A stretch of DNA of 5,303 bases from an uncultured beta proteobacterium (GTDB taxonomy: Bacteria; Pseudomonadota; Gammaproteobacteria; Burkholderiales; Burkholderiaceae): contig CAJAFJ010000360.1 of NCBI GenBank assembly GCA_903938955.1, forward strand, positions 1 through 5,303, written 5' to 3'. Both the position numbers and the translations under genes were made by a program. This document shows, piece after piece, positions 1 through 5,303 of the stretch. The notes under the pieces were generated by a model. It had not been told where the DNA came from, made no database searches, and worked only from the letters and a program-made list of their open reading frames with translations. Each line of letters starts with the position of its first letter. Position 1 is the first letter of the stretch.

Positions 1-2328
1 CGCAAAGGCTTTGAGCAAGGCTGGGTCGCCGCTGATGTGCGCCATGATGCGCAGCTCGATCTGACTGTAGTCGGCACTGGCAATCAGGCTGCCCGGCGGG
101 GCCACGAAGGCCTCGCGCACGCGGCGGCCTTCTGCCGTGCGTACCGGAATGTTCTGCAAATTGGGCTCGTTGCTGCTGAGCCGCCCCGTGACCGCCACGG
201 CCTGCGCGTAATGCGTGTGCACGCGGCCCGTGCGCGGGTTGGCCAGTTGGGCCAGCTTGTCGGTGTAAGTGCCCTTGAGCTTGGCCAGGCCCCGGTGCTC
301 CAGAATTTTGGCGGGCAGGGGAAAGTCTTCGGCCAGCTTTTGCAGCACTTCGTCGTCGGTGCTGGGTGTGCCGGTGGGCGTTTTCTTGACGATGGGCAGG
401 CCGAGTTTGACGAAGAAAATTTCGCCAATCTGCTTGGGGCTGCTCAGGTTAAAGGGCTGGCCTGCCAGCTCGTGCGCTTCTTTTTCCAGCTGCAAAATGC
501 GGGTGCCCAGCTCGTGGCTTTGGGTTGCCAGCGTGGGCGCGTCGATCAGCACGCCGTTACGCTCAATGCGGTACAGCGCCTCGCTGCTGGCGATCTCCAG
601 CTCGTAAATTCCCAGCAAACTGGGCAGATCCCTCGCCTCAGTGATCACCGGCTGGCTGCCTTCGCCGAAATGACGGGCACTCGGCGGGACGGGCTGCGCA
701 TGTGAGTGATCGGCTGGCGGCGGGGCGTGCGGCGCGCTGGCCTGCAGCTGCGGCCACAGGGTGCGGTGCACGTCCAGCGTCATGTCAGAGTCTTCGCACG
801 AATACTCGGCGGCCTTGGCAATCTCGACCTGGTCGAAGCAGATCTGGTGCGCGCCCTTGCCGCACAAATCTTCAAAACTGATGCCGCTGCGCCCCAGATG
901 ACGTTCGGCCAGGCTGGCCAACCCGTGCGGCCGGTGCACTTCCAGCACATAACTTTGCAGCATGGTGTCGTGCGCGTAGCCCTGCACCTCGATGCCGTGG
1001 TTGGCGAACACATGGCGGTCGTACTTAATGTGCTGACCGAGTTTTTTGTGCGTCGGGTTTTCCAGCCAGTGCTTGAGTTTGGCCAGCACCTCGTCACGCG
1101 GCAATTGGTCGGGCGCATCGGGATAGTTGTGCGCCAGCGGAATGTAGGCCGCTTCGCCCGGCGTCACGCTGAAGCTGATACCGACAATCTCGGCGCGCAT
1201 CTCGTCCAGCGAGGTGGTTTCGGTGTCCACGGCAACGAGGTCGGCGGCCAGCACTTTGGCCAGCCAGGCGTCGAAGGCCTCCCAGGTCAGGAGGGTGTCG
1301 TAGGCCAGCGTGCTCACTTTAGCGGCGGGGCCCGTGTCAGCTTGCGGGTCGCTGAACAAATCAGGTTCGTCGAACAGATCGGGTTCACGCGATGTTTTCT
1401 TAAGCGCCGCACCGGCCTTCGGCTCATCAGGCGTACTGGAGGGTGCGGCACCCGCCAGCGACCGGGCCAGGCCCTTGAAGCCATATTTATCATAAAAAAC
1501 GGCCAACGCGCCCGTATTCATTGCGCCAGTAGCTATTGAATTCAGCGCCGGCAAATCAGGCACCCAGCCATTCAAATCGCAATCGGTCTTGATGGTCAGT
1601 AACTGGCGGCCCATCGGCAACCAATCCAGTGACTTCTTCAGGTTCTCGCCGACGACGCCCTTAATGCTGTCGGCGTTGGCCACCACGGCGTCGAGCGAGC
1701 CGTATTGCTGCAACCACTTGACAGCGGTTTTGGGGCCGACCTTGGGCACGCCGGGCACGTTGTCCACCGTGTCGCCCACCAACGTCTGGTAATCGATCAT
1801 CAGCCGCGCTGGCACGCCAAACTCTTCCTCGACACCCGCCAGATCGCGGCGCTTGCCGTTCATGGTGTCGATGATGGTGATGTGCTCGTCCACCAGTTGC
1901 GCCAGGTCCTTGTCGCCACTGCTCACAATCACCTCAATGCCCTGGCGGGCCGCGATGACGGCCAGCGTGCCAATCACGTCATCGGCTTCGACACCCGGCA
2001 CATCCAGCACCGTCCAGCCCATCAGCCGCACTACTTCGTGAATCGGTTCGATCTGGGTCCGCAGGTCATCGGGCATGGGTGAGCGGTGGGCCTTGTACTC
2101 GGGGTACAGGTCGTCGCGAAAAGTCGGGCCTTTGGCATCAAAGACACAAGCAGCGTAATCGGACGGAAACTCCTTGCGCAGGCTTTGCAGCATATTGATG
2201 ATGATGCGTATGGCACCGGTTTTCTGCACCGTGCCATCGGGCAAGGTGGCACTCATGGTGTCGCCCCCCGCAAAAAAGGCGCGGTACAAATAACTGGAAC
2301 CATCGACCAGCAGCAAGGTTTTTTTCAT
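1..2328 (-). CDS. polA: DNA polymerase I, N-terminal 776 residues (3' end outside window)
   Basis: Family A DNA polymerase for Okazaki-fragment processing and repair synthesis, in the cytoplasm at DNA. Seen in the translation: a 5' nuclease domain (about 1-290) with LLLVDGSSYLYRAF, FDAKGPTFRD, EADDVIG and SGDKDLAQLV, which carry the metal-binding acids D9, D64, D116/D117, D139 and D141; an acidic linker (about 291-345); a 3'-5' exonuclease domain (about 346-530) with DTET (D368, E370), KYD (D437) and YSCED (Y509, D513), so proofreading looks intact; then the start of the polymerase domain with FNLSSPKQIG, TGRLSSNEPNLQNIPVR and motif A DYSQIELR (D753). By alignment with the 928-residue E. coli enzyme from memory, about 200 residues (motifs B and C) lie beyond the edge. 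ATG at 2328 is chosen. An in-frame ATG at 2346 would add MNEPQT; neither start has a clear Shine-Dalgarno. It is divergent from the thrB cluster. Odd: two insertions relative to E. coli (about 260-275 and 531-566) and a duplicated EPDLF peptide. Confidence 0.97.
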   Translation of the reverse strand, partial: MKKTLLLVDGSSYLYRAFFAGGDTMSATLPDGTVQKTGAIRIIINMLQSLRKEFPSDYAACVFDAKGPTFRDDLYPEYKAHRSPMPDDLRTQIEPIHEVVRLMGWTVLDVPGVEADDVIGTLAVIAARQGIEVIVSSGDKDLAQLVDEHITIIDTMNGKRRDLAGVEEEFGVPARLMIDYQTLVGDTVDNVPGVPKVGPKTAVKWLQQYGSLDAVVANADSIKGVVGENLKKSLDWLPMGRQLLTIKTDCDLNGWVPDLPALNSIATGAMNTGALAVFYDKYGFKGLARSLAGAAPSSTPDEPKAGAALKKTSREPDLFDEPDLFSDPQADTGPAAKVSTLAYDTLLTWEAFDAWLAKVLAADLVAVDTETTSLDEMRAEIVGISFSVTPGEAAYIPLAHNYPDAPDQLPRDEVLAKLKHWLENPTHKKLGQHIKYDRHVFANHGIEVQGYAHDTMLQSYVLEVHRPHGLASLAERHLGRSGISFEDLCGKGAHQICFDQVEIAKAAEYSCEDSDMTLDVHRTLWPQLQASAPHAPPPADHSHAQPVPPSARHFGEGSQPVITEARDLPSLLGIYELEIASSEALYRIERNGVLIDAPTLATQSHELGTRILQLEKEAHELAGQPFNLSSPKQIGEIFFVKLGLPIVKKTPTGTPSTDDEVLQKLAEDFPLPAKILEHRGLAKLKGTYTDKLAQLANPRTGRVHTHYAQAVAVTGRLSSNEPNLQNIPVRTAEGRRVREAFVAPPGSLIASADYSQIELRIMAHISGDPALLKAFA
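1482..1543. repeat. AT-rich repeat-like stretch inside polA (possible decayed Comamonadaceae intergenic-type repeat)
   Basis: Read on the minus strand, this segment starts AATTCAATAGCTACTGGCGC and ends in GGCCGTTTTTTATGATAAAT. It resembles, from memory, a short dispersed repeat common in Comamonadaceae genomes (AATAGCTACT, a central GCGC-containing dyad, then a T-rich end with TGATAAA). The central dyad is imperfect here. It encodes PolA residues 263-284, near the end of the 5' nuclease domain, where the protein seems roughly 8-10 residues longer than E. coli PolA. Its codons (TCA, ATA, GCT, ACT, TTT, TAT, GAT, AAA, TAT) are more AT-rich than those on either side. The reading frame is kept. 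The repeat identity is unverified. Confidence 0.3.
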
Positions 2329-2402
2329 TGTTTGGGGCTCATTCATAGGCCCATTTTGCCAGTGACAGGCGCAGCGCCGATGGCACAACTTACAATTGAG
2401 CC
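2329..2402. promoter_or_regulatory. Divergent intergenic region between polA and the thrB cluster
   Basis: These 74 bases must carry, or lie very close to, the start signals for both polA (leftward) and the DUF2782-like/thrB cluster (rightward), unless transcription begins inside the opposing gene. It contains a perfect short palindrome, GGCGC-A-GCGCC, at 2368-2378, bracketed by TGCCA (2357-2361) and TGGCA (2381-2385). I see no convincing -35/-10 pair for polA and no threonine-rich leader peptide or attenuator ahead of the thrB cluster. Confidence 0.5.
2391..2396 (+). promoter_or_regulatory. -10-like hexamer TACAAT, possibly giving a leaderless transcript
   Basis: TACAAT differs from the sigma-70 consensus TATAAT at one base. 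It ends 6 nt before the ATG at 2403, so transcription starting at the usual distance would begin at or next to the start codon. No good -35 lies 16-18 nt upstream; TGACAG at 2363-2368 is the nearest, with a 22-nt spacer. The absence of a Shine-Dalgarno before 2403 fits a leaderless message but does not prove it. Confidence 0.3.
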
Positions 2403-2699
2403 ATGCGTTCTGCCCTCATCCTCACCCTTTCCTTGTCTTGTGCCGGCTTTTGCCATGCACAGGCGTCAGCCCCGGCCCAAGCTGCTGCCAAACTTCCCCA
2501 AACGTCTGATTCCGCGGCCTCCGGCGCGGTAGAAAAGCGCACCGAACGCATTCACATTGAAGACACCGGCGCCAAAATTGACGAACTGCGCATTGGCGGC
2601 GAAACCAAAAGCATCGACGTCAAACCCCAAGGCAGCATGCCTGCCTACCAGGTCGCGCCCACCAGCGGTGAGCGCACCTGGAAAGTCCTGGGCTTTTAA
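2403..2699 (+). CDS. Small secreted DUF2782-like protein of unknown function
   Basis: A 98-residue protein with a plausible Sec signal peptide: MR, a hydrophobic stretch at 4-16, and likely cleavage after CHA (residue 19), leaving about 79 residues in the periplasm. An Ala/Pro/Ser-rich spacer (20-42) leads to a small conserved-looking core with IHIEDTGAKIDELRIGGETK and a following IDVKPQGSMPAYQV. This resembles DUF2782 proteins, which in Pseudomonas sit between polA and thrB, the same position as here. The usual C-terminal acidic DGDG-like ending is not seen; the protein instead ends in ERTWKVLGF. C13 is not in a good lipobox, so a lipoprotein is unlikely. The stop is 3 nt before thrB, so the two are probably co-transcribed. 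The family assignment is by motif and context only, and no function is known to me. Confidence 0.8.
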   Translation: MRSALILTLSLSCAGFCHAQASAPAQAAAKLPQTSDSAASGAVEKRTERIHIEDTGAKIDELRIGGETKSIDVKPQGSMPAYQVAPTSGERTWKVLGF

Positions 2700-2702
2700 A
2701 TC

Positions 2703-3692
2703 ATGGCGGTGTACACAGAAGTCTCTCCCAAAGAGGCACAGGCCCTGCTACGTCAACTCAAACTCGGCGAGCTCACCACGCTGAAGGGCTGCTCCGGCGG
2801 CATCGAGAACACCAACTACTTCGCCACCACCCAGGTCGAAGAAGCCACGCACGACTACGTGCTGACCCTGTTCGAGCGACTCACCTTCGAGCAACTGCCG
2901 TTTTACCTACGGTTGATGAAACACTTGGCGCAGCGCGGCATTCCGGTGCCCAACCCCACGGCCAATGCCAAAGGCGATCTGGTGTTTGAAGTCAAAGGCA
3001 AACCTGCCGCCGTGGTCAACAAGCTGGCCGGTAAAAGCGAACTCCATCCCACCGCCGTGCATTGCGCCGCCGTGGGCGCGACACTGGCCAAAATGCATCT
3101 GGAAGGGCGCGACTTTGAGCTGTCGCAACCCAATCTGCGCAGCCTGCCCTGGTGGAACGAGACCGTGCCGGTGGTGCTGCCGCACTTGAACGAATCCCAG
3201 GCCGCCCTGATTCAAAGCGAGCTGGCCTACCAAAACCACGTCGCCGCGTCCTCGGCTTATGCCGCTCTGCCGCGCGGCCCGATTCACGCCGACCTGTTCC
3301 GCGACAACGTGATGTTTGACACGCTGGACGGCCAGCCGCACTTGACCGGCTTTTTTGACTTTTATTTTGCGGGCGTCGACACCTGGCTGTTTGACATTGC
3401 CGTTACCCTGAACGACTGGTGTGTGGACCTGCCCAGCGGCACCCACAACGAAGAGCGCGCGGCCAGTTTCATGGCCGCTTACAACGCCGTGCGCCCGCTC
3501 ACGGCGGCCGAGCGCGAGTTGCTGCCCGCCATGCTGCGCGCTGGCGCCCTGCGCTTCTGGATTTCGCGGCTGTGGGACGTCTACCTGCCACGCGAAGCCA
3601 GCATGCTGCAAGCCCACGACCCGGGTCAGTTCGAACGCATACTGCGCGAACGAAGCAAGCACCCTGCCCTGTCAAGCATGGCAGCGGCCTGA
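2703..3692 (+). CDS. thrB: Homoserine kinase, type II (aminoglycoside phosphotransferase fold)
   Basis: Phosphorylates L-homoserine to O-phosphohomoserine using ATP, the penultimate step of threonine synthesis, in the cytoplasm. It is 329 residues, close to the usual length of the proteobacterial ThrB type that uses the APH/choline-kinase fold rather than the GHMP fold of E. coli ThrB. Seen: an N-terminal lobe with GCSGGIENTNYF (29-40); the catalytic loop GPIHADLFRDNVMFD (192-206), with D197 as likely catalytic base and N202 as metal ligand; and GFFDFYFAGVDTWLFDIA (216-233), with D219 in the DFG-equivalent position. The start MAVYTEVS matches the family's usual N-terminus. It begins 3 nt after the upstream stop with no clear Shine-Dalgarno, so translation may be coupled to the upstream gene. 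The stop is 3 nt before the next gene. A broader APH-family kinase is the only serious alternative; the polA-linked context favours ThrB. Confidence 0.95.
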   Translation: MAVYTEVSPKEAQALLRQLKLGELTTLKGCSGGIENTNYFATTQVEEATHDYVLTLFERLTFEQLPFYLRLMKHLAQRGIPVPNPTANAKGDLVFEVKGKPAAVVNKLAGKSELHPTAVHCAAVGATLAKMHLEGRDFELSQPNLRSLPWWNETVPVVLPHLNESQAALIQSELAYQNHVAASSAYAALPRGPIHADLFRDNVMFDTLDGQPHLTGFFDFYFAGVDTWLFDIAVTLNDWCVDLPSGTHNEERAASFMAAYNAVRPLTAAERELLPAMLRAGALRFWISRLWDVYLPREASMLQAHDPGQFERILRERSKHPALSSMAAA

Positions 3693-3695
3693 CCC

Positions 3696-4487
3696 ATGCA
3701 ACTCAACCTCGTACCCGCCCGCACCGGCATGCTCTGGGTCAAGCTGGGCATTCGAACGTTTTTAAAACAACCGCTGGCGCTGACAGGTCTGTTCTTCATG
3801 TTCATGGCGTTGATGACCGTCGCCAGCCAAGTCCCCTACATTGGCTTTGTGATTGCCATGACGCTGTTGCCCGCAGCCACGCTGGGCTTGATGGCCGCTA
3901 CCGTGGAAGCGACGAAGGGCAAATTCCCCATGCCCATCCTGTTGCTGGCCGCGTTTCGCGGTGACAAGCCCAAAACCCGCCCCATGCTGGTGCTGGGCGG
4001 CCTGTACGCCATCGGGTTTCTGCTGGCAATGGGCGCGTCTTATCTGGTGGATGGCGGTGACTTTGCCCGTGTCTACCTGGGCGGCTCCACGCCGACCCGC
4101 GAGATGATGATGGCCTCTGAATTTCAGGCTGCCATGTGGGTGTTCATCGGCCTGCACCTGCCCTTGTCGCTGACCTTCTGGCACGCCCCGGCGCTGGTCT
4201 ATTGGCATGATTTTCCACCGCTGAAAAGCCTGTTTTTCAGCGCTGTGGCCTGCCTGCGCAATTTCTGGGCGTTTGCCGTATTTGGCATCACGTGGCTGGC
4301 CGTGCTGGTGATGATGGTGGTGGTCATCACCACGCTGGCGACCCTGCTGGGCAACCCGGAACTGGCGGGCGACATCCTGTTTCCGATGCTGCTGATGACC
4401 GCTGCGATGTTTTTCACGTCGCTGTATTTCACCTTCCGCGATACCTTTGAGCAACCTTCTGAGATCGCCCCGTCACCCGACGCTTAA
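3696..4487 (+). CDS. BPSS1780-type integral membrane protein of unknown function
   Basis: A 263-residue inner-membrane protein. Hydrophobic segments at about 27-44, 49-70, 97-118, 145-168, 190-216 and 226-246 suggest six transmembrane helices. The N-terminus (R9, K16, R20, K24) and the loop at 74-95 (K74, K76, R88, K91, K93, R95) are basic, which by the positive-inside rule puts them in the cytoplasm; the loop at 119-144 is then periplasmic. The stretch LTFWHAPALVYWHDFPPLKS (159-178) looks like the conserved core of the BPSS1780 family found next to thrB in betaproteobacteria. No catalytic motif, signal peptide or transporter signature is visible. It starts 3 nt after the thrB stop, without a Shine-Dalgarno, and is probably in the same transcript. 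A link to threonine or homoserine transport is tempting from position but unsupported. Confidence 0.85.
   Translation: MQLNLVPARTGMLWVKLGIRTFLKQPLALTGLFFMFMALMTVASQVPYIGFVIAMTLLPAATLGLMAATVEATKGKFPMPILLLAAFRGDKPKTRPMLVLGGLYAIGFLLAMGASYLVDGGDFARVYLGGSTPTREMMMASEFQAAMWVFIGLHLPLSLTFWHAPALVYWHDFPPLKSLFFSAVACLRNFWAFAVFGITWLAVLVMMVVVITTLATLLGNPELAGDILFPMLLMTAAMFFTSLYFTFRDTFEQPSEIAPSPDA
4215..4248. repeat. Strong inverted repeat (hairpin) inside the membrane-protein gene
   Basis: The left arm CCACCGCTGAAAA (4215-4227) pairs with a right arm at 4234-4248 reading TTTTCAGCG-CT-GTGG. That gives 13 base pairs with a 6-nt loop (GCCTGT) and one 2-nt bulge at 4243-4244; the inner 9 pairs are perfect. It encodes residues 174-184 (PPLKSLFFSAV), in the best-conserved-looking part of the protein. 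No T-run follows either arm as an intrinsic terminator would need, so its role, if any, is unknown. Confidence 0.6.
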
Positions 4488-4505
4488 ACCCATCAGGCGC
4501 CAGCG

Positions 4506-5303
4506 CTAGGCAGCGCACCCGGGCCGCCCCAGCGCCACCTCAATCGCCTGCACTGCCTGCATGGTGCGCAGCACCCGGTCCGGCGTCAGGCTCATGCTGT
4601 CAATGCCCAACTCCACCAGGTAACGCGCCACCTCGATGTGGTCGCTCGGGGCCTGGCCGCAAATGCCGCAATGCCGATGGTTGCGCCGAGCGCCCTCCAC
4701 CGCCAGCTTAAGCATTTTCAGCATGCCGGGGTCTTGCTCATCAAACGAATCCGCCACGATGGCGCTGTCGCGGTCCACGCCCAGCGTGAGTTGCGTGAGG
4801 TCGTTGGAGCCAATCGAAAAGCCATCGAACAACTCGGAAAACTCGTCGATCAGCAGCACGTTGTTGGGAATCTCGCACATCATGTAGACCTCCAGCCCGT
4901 TCTCACCACGCGTCAAGCCCTGTTCGGCCATCGCGGCCAGCACGCCGCGTGCTTCTTCCAGGCGACGGCAAAACGGCACCATCAGCTTCAGGTTGGTCAG
5001 CCCCATCACCTCGCGCACCCGCTTCAGGGCGGCGCATTCCAGCGCAAAGCCTTCGGCGTAAGCCGGGTGGATGTAACGCGCCGCGCCGCGAAAACCCAGC
5101 ATCGGATTCTCTTCATGCGGCTCGAAGTCGCGCCCGCCCATCAGCGCGGCGTACTCATTGCTTTTGAAATCCGACAGCCGCACGATCACCGGGCGCGGGT
5201 AAAAAGCCGCCGCAATCGTGCCCACGCCCTCGGCCAAGCGCTCAACAAAATAACTGGCGCCGTCCGGGTAGCCCACCGACAGCGCCAGCACCCGCACGCG
5301 CTC
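4506..5303 (-). CDS. ppsA: Phosphoenolpyruvate synthase, C-terminal 265 residues (5' end outside window)
   Basis: Makes phosphoenolpyruvate from pyruvate and ATP, with release of AMP and phosphate, for gluconeogenesis; cytoplasmic. This is the C-terminal TIM-barrel, pyruvate-binding domain of the PEP-utilising enzyme family. Fragment residues (numbered from the window edge) show VRLSDFKSNEY (R42), NPMLGFRGAARY (R72), MMCEIPNN (E144, metal ligand), GFSIGSNDLTQLTLGVDRDS (161-180; N167, D168) and the catalytic cysteine in GICGQAPSDH (C215). It aligns from memory throughout with E. coli PpsA, including the FKSNEY and SLTPD regions, which favours PpsA over PPDK or PTS enzyme I. The frame is open to the right edge. 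A GTG at 5297-5295 is internal and not the start. About 530 residues should lie outside, by the family's usual length of about 800. The TAG stop faces the plus-strand membrane-protein gene across an 18-nt gap (4488-4505) with no hairpin plus T-run. Confidence 0.97.
   Translation of the reverse strand, partial: ERVRVLALSVGYPDGASYFVERLAEGVGTIAAAFYPRPVIVRLSDFKSNEYAALMGGRDFEPHEENPMLGFRGAARYIHPAYAEGFALECAALKRVREVMGLTNLKLMVPFCRRLEEARGVLAAMAEQGLTRGENGLEVYMMCEIPNNVLLIDEFSELFDGFSIGSNDLTQLTLGVDRDSAIVADSFDEQDPGMLKMLKLAVEGARRNHRHCGICGQAPSDHIEVARYLVELGIDSMSLTPDRVLRTMQAVQAIEVALGRPGCAA

Noticed and set aside
37..1539. Long plus-strand open frames (37-705 and 706-1539) opposite polA
   Set aside because: They are codon-aligned antisense of polA. 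In GC-rich genes, TTA, CTA and TCA sense codons are rare, so this antisense frame stays open by chance. The translations show no recognisable domain, and the polA motifs on the other strand are unambiguous.
2412..2442. Lipobox at Cys13 of the DUF2782-like protein
   Set aside because: The residues before C13 are SLS, lacking the usual Leu/Val/Ile at -3, and a better ordinary signal-peptidase site follows at residue 19.
2086..2532. 148-codon plus-strand open frame spanning the polA start, the intergenic region and the start of the DUF2782-like gene
   Set aside because: It overlaps polA antisense and then runs out of frame through the signal-peptide gene; the translation has no coherent domain and it has no supporting context.
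2907..3662. 251-codon minus-strand open frame opposite thrB
   Set aside because: Again exactly codon-aligned antisense of a strongly supported gene, with a Gln/His/Val-rich translation typical of such shadows and no known motif.
4308..4333. Inverted repeats GTGATGA/TCATCAC and GTGGTG/CACCAC
   Set aside because: They arise from a run of Met/Val/Ile/Thr codons (VMMVVVITT) in a transmembrane helix; short arms and repetitive composition make chance the better explanation.
3762..4454. 230-codon minus-strand open frame opposite the membrane protein
   Set aside because: Codon-aligned antisense of a hydrophobic protein; its Gln/His/Arg-rich, highly polar translation is what the complement of Leu/Val/Met/Ala codons gives.
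4488..4530. Possible bidirectional terminator between the membrane-protein gene and ppsA
   Set aside because: The region holds short palindromes (GGCGCC, AGCGCT) but no stable stem followed by a T-run on either strand.
1..5303. A previously undescribed defence, mobile or biosynthetic system
   Set aside because: Every stretch longer than about 75 nt is covered by a recognisable housekeeping or conserved hypothetical gene. There are no integrase, transposase, toxin, nuclease-effector or array-like sequences.

Overview
This window looks like chromosomal, housekeeping DNA from a GC-rich betaproteobacterium, most likely Comamonadaceae (Rhodoferax/Polaromonas-like). The assignment rests on the PolA N-terminal sequence style, the polA / small secreted protein / thrB gene order, a BPSS1780-type membrane protein and strong GC-ending codon bias. 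It was made by recognition, not by a database search.

Layout: (1) 1-2328, minus strand: DNA polymerase I (polA), first 776 codons. The gene runs off the left edge and lacks about the last 200 residues. (2) 2329-2402: a short divergent intergenic region with a -10-like hexamer and a small dyad. (3) 2403-4487, plus strand: three tightly packed genes, each separated by exactly 3 nt. They encode a 98-residue secreted DUF2782-like protein, a type II (aminoglycoside-phosphotransferase-fold) homoserine kinase ThrB, and a six-helix BPSS1780-type membrane protein. (4) 4488-4505: an 18-nt convergent gap with no recognisable terminator. (5) 4506-5303, minus strand: the C-terminal 265 residues of phosphoenolpyruvate synthase (ppsA), cut by the right edge.

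The genes serve replication/repair (PolA), threonine synthesis (ThrB) and gluconeogenesis (PpsA). The two proteins flanking thrB have no known function. They are probably co-transcribed with thrB, but nothing in the sequence shows that they act with it. I see no mobile element, CRISPR array, tRNA, rRNA or defence system, and no evidence for a new multi-gene system. The points worth a second look are small: a tandem EPDLF peptide in a PolA linker, an AT-rich repeat-like insertion inside polA, a Pro/His-rich PolA insert, a possible leaderless promoter, and a strong hairpin inside the membrane-protein gene.
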